Positions 1 to 5,911 of a stretch of 6,113 bases of DNA are shown here, piece after piece. The position numbers and the translations under genes are program-made. Location of the stretch: the NCBI GenBank assembly GCA_003513015.1, contig DOTA01000304.1:754-6866 (forward strand), written 5' to 3'. The first letter of the stretch is position 1, and each line of letters starts with the position of its first letter. The DNA is from Chloroflexota bacterium (GTDB lineage: Bacteria; Chloroflexota; Anaerolineae; Anaerolineales; UBA11858). The notes beneath the pieces are model-generated. The model was not told where the DNA came from. It was given only the letters and a program-made list of their open reading frames with translations, and searched no databases.

Positions 1-70
1 CCCCCCTGCGAAGGCAGGTTCAGAACATCGTTGTTCACGGCATGGTGGGGCCTTTACTTGCAGATAAAGA
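1..70. other. Left-edge stretch, unassigned
   Basis: This stretch lies beyond the terminator that ends the minus-strand genes. It begins with a small hairpin (CCTGC, loop GAAG, GCAGG at about 5-18). On the plus strand one frame is open from the edge to a TAA at 65-67, and another runs through the terminator to a TAA at 108-110, so it could be the tail of a convergent protein gene. It could also be the 3' end of a small RNA gene. I recognise no tRNA, tmRNA, SRP or RNase P signature and cannot decide from 70 bases. Confidence 0.25.
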
Positions 71-71
71 A

Positions 72-99
72 AAAAAGCCGACTACACAGTCGGCTTTTT
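72..99 (-). terminator. Intrinsic terminator, probably bidirectional
   Basis: A perfect 12-bp inverted repeat (arms 72-83 and 88-99, core GCCGACT / AGTCGGC) encloses a four-base loop. It is flanked by an A-run on the left and a T-run on the right. On the minus strand the stem is followed by a run of seven or more T, a few bases interrupted further on, giving a good rho-independent terminator 20 bases beyond the NUDIX stop codon. On the plus strand the T-run within the stem could also stop a convergent transcript arriving from the left edge. Confidence 0.9.
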
Positions 100-118
100 G
101 GTTGAAGTAACTCATAAA

Positions 119-802
119 TTACGGAAACAACCTGCGGGTTTTAACCTCGGCCACGGCATCATCCCGGTAACGGTAAAGCCGCGCGGGGCGGCCTTCTCCG
201 CTGCGTTTCTGCTGAGTTGCCTCGATGATCCCGGCCTGTAATATTCGGCGGCGAAAGTTGCGTTTATCGAGTTCCTCCCCCAAAATAATTTCATACGTTT
301 GCTGCAATTCTGTGAGTGTGAAGGTTTCCGGCAAGAGCTCGAACCCAACGGCGGTGTATTCCAATTTGTAACGTAGCCTCCGTAGGGCATAGGCAACGAT
401 TTCTTGGTGGTCAAATGCTAGCTGCGGCAATTCGTTTAGGGGATGCCACTGCGCGGCGGAAGCATCGCTGCCACCAGCGGTTCGAACTGGCTCATTCGAG
501 GGAACCAGGGCAAAGTGGGCTACCGAAACCACCCGCCCGCGCGGATCGCGCTCAGGTGCGCCATAGGTATAGAGTTGCTCCAGGTAAGCCCCACGCAAGC
601 CGGTTTCTTCTTCTAATTCACGTTCAGCCGCGGATTCCAGATCTTCATCCATGTTGACAAATCCCCCAGGCAGTGCCCACATCCCCGCAAAGGGTGCCTC
701 CCCACGCGCAACGAGCAAAACACAAAGGTTCTGATTTTGCAGGCTAAAGGCTACCACATCAACAGTTAGGGCTGGACGAGGGTATTCATAAGTGTATTTC
801 AT
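119..802 (-). CDS. NUDIX hydrolase with C-terminal winged helix (NrtR-like)
   Basis: A 227-residue protein in two parts. Residues about 10-140 form a NUDIX domain with a complete Nudix box at 47-69: G47, five residues, E53, seven residues, then R61-E62-L63-E64-E65-E66-T67-G68-L69. All Mg-binding glutamates are present, so it should still hydrolyse a nucleoside diphosphate linked to another moiety; ADP-ribose is the best guess. Residues about 155-215 look like the winged-helix domain of the NrtR / COG4111-type family, with a basic stretch (RNFRRR at 181-186) and a GRPARLYRY strand at 204-212. In that family the NUDIX domain senses ADP-ribose and the wing binds operators of NAD or sugar genes; no such target gene is visible here. 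The ATG follows the membrane-protein stop codon by 7 bases and has no well-placed ribosome binding site. It may be coupled or leaderless (see the -10 at 809-814). NUDIX identity is near certain, regulator function less so. Confidence 0.9.
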   Translation of the reverse strand: MKYTYEYPRPALTVDVVAFSLQNQNLCVLLVARGEAPFAGMWALPGGFVNMDEDLESAAERELEEETGLRGAYLEQLYTYGAPERDPRGRVVSVAHFALVPSNEPVRTAGGSDASAAQWHPLNELPQLAFDHQEIVAYALRRLRYKLEYTAVGFELLPETFTLTELQQTYEIILGEELDKRNFRRRILQAGIIEATQQKRSGEGRPARLYRYRDDAVAEVKTRRLFP

Positions 803-808
803 ACCCTA

Positions 809-814
809 ATTATA
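809..814 (-). promoter_or_regulatory. Possible -10 box for a leaderless NUDIX transcript
   Basis: A perfect TATAAT on the minus strand ends 6 bases before the NUDIX ATG. A start site about 7 bases downstream would fall on or next to the A of the ATG, giving a leaderless mRNA. The box contains the TAA stop of the preceding membrane gene (812-810). Against it, no convincing -35 hexamer is seen 16-18 bases upstream and there is no TGn extension, so it may be chance in an AT-rich junction. Confidence 0.35.
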
Positions 815-1487
815 CTTTCCAACTACCAACCAGGGTATAGATAGCAGCGCCAGCCATTCCTAATAAAATGATCAAATCTTGAAAAAAATAAATGATCGTC
901 TTGGGACTTTCTGGCGCTATGATAATATTTGTTACTGCTGCCAATTCATCATAGGCAACATACTGAAAAATCATACTGGTAGCATGTACGAGGTTCATAA
1001 TAATGATTAATGCCCCTAACACCCAGACATCTTGCTTGCGAGGTATTTGAGCATATAATCGGGCTGCTACAAACGAGACTGCTAAAATAGCAATATATTG
1101 AAAATATCTTGTTCTTCCGTAATCTCTCTCGCTAAGTTTCCAGATTACAATCCCATAAGCAATGCATACTCCAAATGAATACAAAACTGACATCAAACGA
1201 ATAATATTGGTTATATTCGGTACCCTGAATTGTTTTTCAATACCGTAAACACTTGCACTCGCAAAAATTATGCTATAAATAAAGGCAGCTGCTGTAAGAA
1301 TACCCACAAAGGCAATACTCTTTAGTTCTTTTGTCAGAATCAGTTGTATGAACTTGAGTCCACATATCCCAACCATTAATAGCAAAGCTGCATTTACAGA
1401 TGCTACAACCATTTCTCTTTTATCCAATGATGAAAATCGAAAATCGGATGTTCTTAATAGGGGACTTGAGTTTTTACTACTGTCCAT
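810..1487 (-). CDS. Unrecognised six-helix membrane protein
   Basis: A 225-residue integral membrane protein that I do not recognise. A polar N-terminus of about 25 residues precedes six likely membrane helices at about 26-50, 58-80, 95-117, 128-146, 153-177 and 198-222, with a very short tail. Charged loops include ERDYGRTRY between helices 3 and 4 and PRKQD between helices 4 and 5. No catalytic or transport motif stands out. I chose the ATG at 1487 because AGAGGA (1503-1498) and AAGG (1495-1492) lie 10 and 4 bases before it. An in-frame GTG at 1526 would add 13 residues but has no ribosome binding site. The gene has its own strong promoter and a long leader, and ends 7 bases before the NUDIX gene, suggesting co-transcription. 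Its DNA is visibly more AT-rich than recJ or the nuclease gene (24 G/C in 901-960), which hints at foreign origin, although membrane proteins also favour T-rich codons. Confidence 0.75.
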   Translation of the reverse strand: MDSSKNSSPLLRTSDFRFSSLDKREMVVASVNAALLLMVGICGLKFIQLILTKELKSIAFVGILTAAAFIYSIIFASASVYGIEKQFRVPNITNIIRLMSVLYSFGVCIAYGIVIWKLSERDYGRTRYFQYIAILAVSFVAARLYAQIPRKQDVWVLGALIIIMNLVHATSMIFQYVAYDELAAVTNIIIAPESPKTIIYFFQDLIILLGMAGAAIYTLVGSWKV

Positions 1488-1641
1488 AATGCCTTGATCC
1501 TCTGACCCCTGCCTCAAATGGATCACTACAGGGTGTTGTGTGAATGAAAAATGCCTGGTTTTGGTTAACCGGATTCCCCATCGTTCAAATTACCACTGAC
1601 TCTCCGGTAGCTACCAGCACCGCATAGTTCTTAAGTCCTAT
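1488..1641 (-). other. Leader with palindromes and a possible long hairpin
   Basis: This is the untranslated stretch between the predicted start site (about 1641) and the chosen ATG of the membrane gene. On the minus strand TGCTGGT (1619-1613) can pair with ACCAGGCA (1559-1552, one G bulged), and inside it ACCGG (1608-1604) can pair with CCGGT (1572-1568). TTTTT (1551-1547) follows the outer stem. Two perfect palindromes, GGTAGCTACC (1606-1615) and GGTTAACC (1563-1570), could form competing structures. The layout resembles an attenuator or a regulatory leader, but I recognise no riboswitch class and the stems are short. Confidence 0.35.
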
Positions 1642-1645
1642 AGGA
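1636..1645. promoter_or_regulatory. Palindrome at the predicted transcription start
   Basis: TCCTATAGGA is a perfect 10-bp palindrome starting 3 bases after the -10 box and covering the expected start site. Its position suits a repressor operator. The site is short and the protein that might bind it is unknown. Confidence 0.3.
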
Positions 1646-1647
1646 TA

Positions 1648-1675
1648 ATTATAGAGAGTGTTTTGGATATGTCAA
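1648..1675 (-). promoter_or_regulatory. Consensus sigma70-type promoter of the membrane gene
   Basis: On the minus strand a perfect TTGACA (1675-1670) and a perfect TATAAT (1653-1648) are separated by 16 bases. Transcription should begin near 1641. The recJ stop codon TGA (1674-1672) is part of the -35 hexamer, so the promoter begins inside the last codons of recJ. There is no terminator between recJ and this promoter, so read-through from recJ would add to it. Confidence 0.8.
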
Positions 1676-3987
1676 GTTTTTTTGAAATACGCGCGGTAAG
1701 CAGCAGTTTCCTTTAGCATAATCTCAAGTTCTGCCCCAATCTCTGCTAAATCAACCCGCTCAACGCCCTCACCGGGTGCTAAGCTAAAAACAGTCTCCTC
1801 CCGACGGGTCACCTGCACAAGCCCCTTGGCTTCCAGCCATAACAGCCCCATCCGCACCGTATTCCCCTGTTGTGCGGTCGCCGCCGCGGCTTTTTCTAAA
1901 TCTACCTCGCCACTCTTGGAACGCAGCGCAAATTTCACCAACCCTGCCAGGCGCGGCAAAAACGTTTTCGGCGCATCCATTTGCGGATCAACGGCGAAAA
2001 CATAAACTTTTTGCGGCTGCACCACATCCAGCACCGCCTGCCACTCGCGCGGCCCCGGCGGAGCCGTCCACACTACCAGATTTTCCCCTGCCAACAACTC
2101 ATTTCGATCATGCCCCCCCAACCGGGATTTGGCCTCCCCCTCCGCCCAAATTTGCAGATTTTCGATTTTTGCCTGGATAGATTTCACCCGCGCCAGGGGA
2201 TTAGCCTCCCCTCGTAGATCAACCACCTCCAAAATGGGAACTTCAACCTGAAATTCCGGGCCGCTTGCCGTTATGGAGGGGCGGTAATCCACCCATTGGA
2301 TTTGCAACTGCCGCTCCCCCCGAAAAGAGTTGGCCTGGATGGTGTAAGCTAGATCAAAAAGTGTCTCCGCCTCCGGCAGCGGATTGCCCGCCCCGTTCCA
2401 CCACAAAACGTTGAGATGCTCATCGTTCTCATCGGCCACTACCAGCCGTAGATGCTCCTTGCCGCGCCCTATAGGGGTTTGACTGATCAGTTTCAAGTTA
2501 TGCGAGGCCAACGTCAAAGGCGGGTTGCCATTCCCAAAGGGAGCCAGGCGTTCGATCTCATCTACCAAATCCAGAGAGAGTTCTGCCAATGGCAGGGTGG
2601 CGTCGATTTGCAGCATTGCTTCCGAGGGTTGATCGCCCACCTGGGCGCGAATCGCCTGTCCAAAGCCGCGCCGAAATTGCGGGATCATTTCCTCGGGTAG
2701 AGATAACCCCGCGGCACCCGGGTGCCCCCCAAAACCTGTCAGAATCTCCCTTTGGGTAGCGATGGCCTCTGTAATATGGATTCCCTTCGCGGAACGTGCC
2801 GATCCGCGGGCCAGGCCATCATCCCCAATGGATAAAAGTATTGTGGGCTTGTTGAATTGCTCGACCAATCGGCTGGCCACGATGCCGATCACACCGGTAT
2901 GCCAGCCCGCGTGTGCCAGCACCAGCCCGGCGGGTTTGAGCAGGGCGGGGTCTTGCTCGATTTGGGTGAGGGCGGCCTGGGTAATTTGCTCGGTGAGCAG
3001 CTTGCGGCGCTCGTTTAACCCTTCGAGTTGGGTGGCGGTGACGCGGGTACGCACCGCATCATCCGTGGTGAGAAATTCCACGATAGGGTTGGCGTCCGCC
3101 AGTCGCCCCAGGGCATTGAGCCGCGGCCCAATCCCAAAGCCGATGGTGGATTCATCAAGCTGAGCGGGGATGATTTGGGCCAGTTCCATCAGGGTTTGCA
3201 GGCCCAGGCGTGGGGTGTTGCGTAGCACTTTCAACCCGCTCTGGAGCAGGTAGCGCGTATCGCCAGTTTGCTCGGCCACATCGGCCACGATGCCGAGGGC
3301 GACCAAATCCAGGTATTTGTCGAGTTGCTGAGCACTGACCGCTGACGGCTGACTGCTGTAGAGCGCTTCTACCAGTTTGTAAGCCACACCCACTCCCGGC
3401 AGAGTGGAAAGGGGATGACCTTCTGGGAGCAATTTTGGATTGATGGTGGCGAACGCCGGTGGCAGCTCTTCTGGCAGATCGTGATGATCGGTGATGATGG
3501 CATCCAATCCTTGGAATTGGGCGTATTCAACGGCTTCGTGGGCGGCGATGCCCGTATCGCAAGTGAGCAAAATAGTGGGGGATAGGGCGGTAGCTGAGAG
3601 GATTCCCGCTAAAACTTCAACTTTTATGCCGTGCCCCTCGGTGGCCCGCACCGGGATGTGATATGCGACCCGTGCGCCTAAATCTTGCAGGGCTTCGACC
3701 AACAGGGTGGTGGAAGTTTGCCCATCGACATCGAAATCACCCCACACCAGGATGGTTTCGCCGCCCTCGATAGCCTGCCAGAGGCGCTCCACCGCTTTTG
3801 GGATATCGGGAAATGCTGTGGCAGGGGAGGATGTGTACTGCGCTGGATCGAGGAAGGCCCGCGCCGCCTTGGGATCGCTGAAACCACGCCGGGTGAGCGT
3901 TTCGACCACCAGTGGATGTCCGCCAACCGCGGCGCTTAGCGCTTCGGATACGGAAATCTCTAGGGGTTCGATCCAGTTTTTTGGCAT
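1672..3987 (-). CDS. recJ: Single-stranded-DNA-specific exonuclease RecJ, long form
   Basis: A 771-residue 5'-3' single-strand DNA exonuclease that acts in recombinational and mismatch repair. The DHH domain shows GDFDVDG (83-89), the Asp of the TCDTG motif (D144), the D167-H168-H169 triad in ITDHH, and D227 in DLVALG. The DHHA1 domain follows with GWHTGVIGIVASRL (361-374), GSARS (395-399) and GFGGHPGAAG (418-427). An OB-like DNA-binding region spans about 456-570. About 200 further residues form a C-terminal extension, giving a length like that of Firmicutes RecJ rather than the shorter E. coli type. Near the end, about 690-740 looks like a small winged helix. The ATG at 3987 is the first in-frame ATG after the upstream stop codon, 22 bases away. 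It has no ribosome binding site, only an A/T-rich run, so coupling to the upstream nuclease gene is likely. The frame is open upstream to an ATG at 4092, but those residues overlap the nuclease gene and do not resemble RecJ. All metal-binding residues I can identify are intact. Confidence 0.95.
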   Translation of the reverse strand: MPKNWIEPLEISVSEALSAAVGGHPLVVETLTRRGFSDPKAARAFLDPAQYTSSPATAFPDIPKAVERLWQAIEGGETILVWGDFDVDGQTSTTLLVEALQDLGARVAYHIPVRATEGHGIKVEVLAGILSATALSPTILLTCDTGIAAHEAVEYAQFQGLDAIITDHHDLPEELPPAFATINPKLLPEGHPLSTLPGVGVAYKLVEALYSSQPSAVSAQQLDKYLDLVALGIVADVAEQTGDTRYLLQSGLKVLRNTPRLGLQTLMELAQIIPAQLDESTIGFGIGPRLNALGRLADANPIVEFLTTDDAVRTRVTATQLEGLNERRKLLTEQITQAALTQIEQDPALLKPAGLVLAHAGWHTGVIGIVASRLVEQFNKPTILLSIGDDGLARGSARSAKGIHITEAIATQREILTGFGGHPGAAGLSLPEEMIPQFRRGFGQAIRAQVGDQPSEAMLQIDATLPLAELSLDLVDEIERLAPFGNGNPPLTLASHNLKLISQTPIGRGKEHLRLVVADENDEHLNVLWWNGAGNPLPEAETLFDLAYTIQANSFRGERQLQIQWVDYRPSITASGPEFQVEVPILEVVDLRGEANPLARVKSIQAKIENLQIWAEGEAKSRLGGHDRNELLAGENLVVWTAPPGPREWQAVLDVVQPQKVYVFAVDPQMDAPKTFLPRLAGLVKFALRSKSGEVDLEKAAAATAQQGNTVRMGLLWLEAKGLVQVTRREETVFSLAPGEGVERVDLAEIGAELEIMLKETAAYRAYFKKT
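3327..3361 (+). repeat. Tandem degenerate heptamer repeat inside recJ
   Basis: Five successive 7-base units read GCTGAGC, ACTGACC, GCTGACG, GCTGACT and GCTGTAG on the plus strand, with consensus GCTGACN. The unit is not a multiple of three, so the repeat is not a protein-level repeat. It encodes residues about 209-221 of RecJ (SSQPSAVSAQQ), a linker just before the conserved DLVALG motif where length variation is expected to be tolerated. It looks like a short intergenic-type repeat captured in a coding loop. Confidence 0.65.
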
Positions 3988-4009
3988 AAAATTTTTTGCG
4001 ACTTGTAAG

Positions 4010-4846
4010 CTAAAACTCAATTTCCGCGATTTGTTCGAAATCCAGATCGAAATCGAACATATCTGCGGTGCGATCTTCTTCGAGGCTTTCAAGCGGGCCG
4101 GCGGCGATGCCGCGGTTGCACAGCGAGCGGTAAACGCAATAATGGCAGCGTTTTTCGTTTTCGGTTAAGGGTGCGGGTTCTGCACTTAAAGCGCGAATTT
4201 CTACAATCAACCCGTCGATAAATTCTTCATCCGCTTGGTGTTGTGCCTCGCTGTAGGGGAAGTGCAGTGGTGTGGCGGGAAAGTTGGCAAACCAATAGAT
4301 CATTTCGATTTGAGCCGGTTCGATGGATTTTCCCGCGTTCAAATGGGTACCGGCGCAGGCCAACAGGTAAGGATAAACCCTGGTTTGCAGGTTGGCTGCA
4401 ATCCACTCACGCTTGGGCTGCTTGCGGGAGGTTTTCCAGTCGTAGATAATGAATTTGTTCGCGTTAGCGGTCAGCAAATCAAATTTCCCGACCAGCCGAA
4501 AATCGCTGAGCGGAGCTGATAGTGAAATCTCCGGGTAAAGCTGGCCCGCCTTCCAATCATCCATTTTTCGGGCCTCCGCGAGAAAATTCTCCCACCAGTG
4601 GGCCAGTTGAATATCTCTTTCGGCCAGCCGGGTGAGCTTTTCACTCGGAACTCCGATCAAATATTGCTGCACCAGCCGGTGGAAAGCTGCGCCTAACTGG
4701 AGAAACTGCTCATTTTCGAGGGCGGGTTCGGTATCGACCGCGGGCCAGGCCAGTTGCTCGATATATTTCAACTGAAAGCGCCGCGGGCAATCCACATAGT
4801 CTTGCAGCGAACCCTGGCTAAACTGAAAAAATTCTGGAAGAGTCAT
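4010..4846 (-). CDS. PD-(D/E)XK nuclease, RecB/Cas4-like, with probable Fe-S cluster
   Basis: A 278-residue stand-alone nuclease. Catalytic features in order are H56 in LGAAFHRLV, E106, D123 in GKFDLL, the D136-W-K138 core of YDWKTS, and Q154 with Y158 in LQTRVYPYLL. This is the layout of the RecB / AddB / Cas4 nuclease domain (Pfam PD-(D/E)XK family). Cysteines C20, C234, C237 and C243 match the one-plus-three spacing that holds a 4Fe-4S cluster in AddB and Cas4. The last 25 residues are strongly acidic and end in AEIEF. No helicase domain is present, and no CRISPR genes are nearby, so Cas4 function is unlikely. AGGA (4856-4853) lies 6 bases before the ATG. The gene starts 16 bases after prsW and ends 22 bases before recJ, so a joint role with RecJ in DNA end processing is a reasonable inference. 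Confidence 0.9.
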   Translation of the reverse strand: MTLPEFFQFSQGSLQDYVDCPRRFQLKYIEQLAWPAVDTEPALENEQFLQLGAAFHRLVQQYLIGVPSEKLTRLAERDIQLAHWWENFLAEARKMDDWKAGQLYPEISLSAPLSDFRLVGKFDLLTANANKFIIYDWKTSRKQPKREWIAANLQTRVYPYLLACAGTHLNAGKSIEPAQIEMIYWFANFPATPLHFPYSEAQHQADEEFIDGLIVEIRALSAEPAPLTENEKRCHYCVYRSLCNRGIAAGPLESLEEDRTADMFDFDLDFEQIAEIEF

Positions 4847-4862
4847 CTAAATTCCTAAAAAA

Positions 4863-5852
4863 TTACGAACGTGCCCGTGGCGAAAGCTGGGCTAATTCCG
4901 CCTCCGTCTGGTTAATGATCTTCAGGTTGCCGCCCTCATCACCAAAATGCGCATACTGATACTTTTTGTGCGCCAACTCTCCACAAAGTTGATAAAACCG
5001 CACCGTATCCCGATGTTGCCCGCTGAAAAGCGCTGCGGTACGCGCCCAGGCTTGTGCCCAAGAAGAACAGGCCGTGCGATACTGCCGGGGCGTGATGATG
5101 CCGGCTTGGACATCTGCACGCAAATAGGTTTGCACCCGTTTTTGCACATCCCGGATGGCCCACAAAATCACCAAAAACATGAAAAACCAGCCGCCCCAGT
5201 CAAAGAGCGTGCCGCCAATTAGCCCGCCCAGCCCATCAAGAACGGTTGCCAAGGTATTGTGCAGTGAATGGAAAACGATGCCAATAAATAACCCCAGGGT
5301 GGGCGCTAAAAGTTTAACCCAAATGCTGCGATTCAAACGCGCCGTTGCCAGCCCGATCCCAAAGAAAGCCGTGTAAAAAGGATGCTGCCAGCCCACCAGA
5401 ATCACCCGCACAAAAGTCAACGTGAATAACCCCGCCCAACCCTCCTCCAGATAACCATAATTGTAGATGTAATATGTATTTTCAGTAGCCGCAAACCCCA
5501 AGGCCACGATGCCCGCGTACACAATTCCATCCAAAACCGAATCAAATTCTTTGCGGAAGATAAAAAACACCACCAAGACCGCTAAGCCCTTCAAAATCTC
5601 TTCCACCGGCGGCGCAATCAGCGATCCGGTAGCAAATTCGGTGATGGCCTCCGAGTTTGTCACCACATAGACCCCCATTCCCAGGGTTGTATTCACGATA
5701 AAAGCGAAACCAGCGGCCACAAGGGCTCCCCAAACAAAAACAACCCCCAGCAAAATTTTAGGCTCCTTCTCGTAACGATCCAGCAGGTAGACAAACCAGG
5801 CAAACGCCAACATCGGCGCAAACCCGAAGAAAATAGACGCTAAAAAGCCCAT
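4863..5852 (-). CDS. PrsW-family intramembrane metalloprotease
   Basis: A 329-residue membrane protease of the PrsW / peptidase M82 type, distantly related to the CAAX-protease superfamily. Roughly eight hydrophobic segments fill residues 1-233. The family motifs are E84-E85-x-x-K88 in PPVEEILKG, the ENT motif at E124-N125 in GFAATENTYY, H157 in WQHPFYTAFFG, and H195/H198 in FHSLHN; these glutamates and histidines are the expected metal and catalytic residues. A soluble tail of about 95 residues follows the last helix. In Bacillus subtilis PrsW starts cleavage of the anti-sigma factor RsiW; no anti-sigma or sigma gene lies in this window, so the substrate here is unknown. The ATG at 5852 is supported by GAGAGG (5863-5858) 5 bases upstream. 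The symbol prsW is withheld because the family is broad and the substrate is not known. Confidence 0.88.
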   Translation of the reverse strand: MGFLASIFFGFAPMLAFAWFVYLLDRYEKEPKILLGVVFVWGALVAAGFAFIVNTTLGMGVYVVTNSEAITEFATGSLIAPPVEEILKGLAVLVVFFIFRKEFDSVLDGIVYAGIVALGFAATENTYYIYNYGYLEEGWAGLFTLTFVRVILVGWQHPFYTAFFGIGLATARLNRSIWVKLLAPTLGLFIGIVFHSLHNTLATVLDGLGGLIGGTLFDWGGWFFMFLVILWAIRDVQKRVQTYLRADVQAGIITPRQYRTACSSWAQAWARTAALFSGQHRDTVRFYQLCGELAHKKYQYAHFGDEGGNLKIINQTEAELAQLSPRARS

Positions 5853-5880
5853 CGCTGCCTCTCGTGCATAAGATGGGCTG

Positions 5881-5889
5881 AGTGTAGCA
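5881..5889 (-). promoter_or_regulatory. Possible extended -10 promoter before the PrsW gene
   Basis: On the minus strand TGC (5889-5887) directly precedes TACACT (5886-5881), forming an extended -10 element about 28 bases before the start codon. The start site would be near 5874, giving a leader of about 20 bases that includes the ribosome binding site. There is no clear -35 hexamer. The gene could equally be read from the upstream transcription unit, as no terminator is visible in 5853-5911. Confidence 0.35.
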
Positions 5890-5911
5890 TATTTTTGGGG
5901 CGAAGGGGAGG

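Noticed and set aside
5..18. The CCTGC-GAAG-GCAGG hairpin at the left edge as a terminator or part of a known RNA
   Set aside because: The stem is only 5 bp, no T-run follows, and too little flanking sequence is available to match any RNA family.
1488..1526. A GTG start at 1526 for the membrane protein
   Set aside because: No ribosome binding site precedes it, while the ATG at 1487 has AGAGGA and AAGG upstream. It cannot be fully excluded.
2713..2726. A perfect 14-bp palindrome, GGCACCCGGGTGCC
   Set aside because: It encodes the conserved GGHPGAAG motif of RecJ (Gly-His-Pro-Gly codons), so protein sequence explains it; it is not a likely operator or terminator.
3988..4092. An upstream ATG at 4092 that would extend RecJ by 35 residues
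   Set aside because: It would overlap the nuclease gene by 83 bases, has no ribosome binding support, and the added residues do not resemble RecJ N-termini.
3707..4168. A 153-codon open frame on the plus strand, and other long plus-strand frames such as 2762-3163
   Set aside because: They lie opposite recJ and the nuclease gene, whose protein motifs are clear. The translations are low-complexity and rich in Arg, Ser and Pro, as expected of antisense shadows of GC-richer genes.
4010..4846. Reading the nuclease as Cas4 and the locus as CRISPR-associated
   Set aside because: No cas1, cas2 or repeat array is present in the window, and the same nuclease fold with four cysteines occurs in AddB-like and stand-alone repair nucleases.
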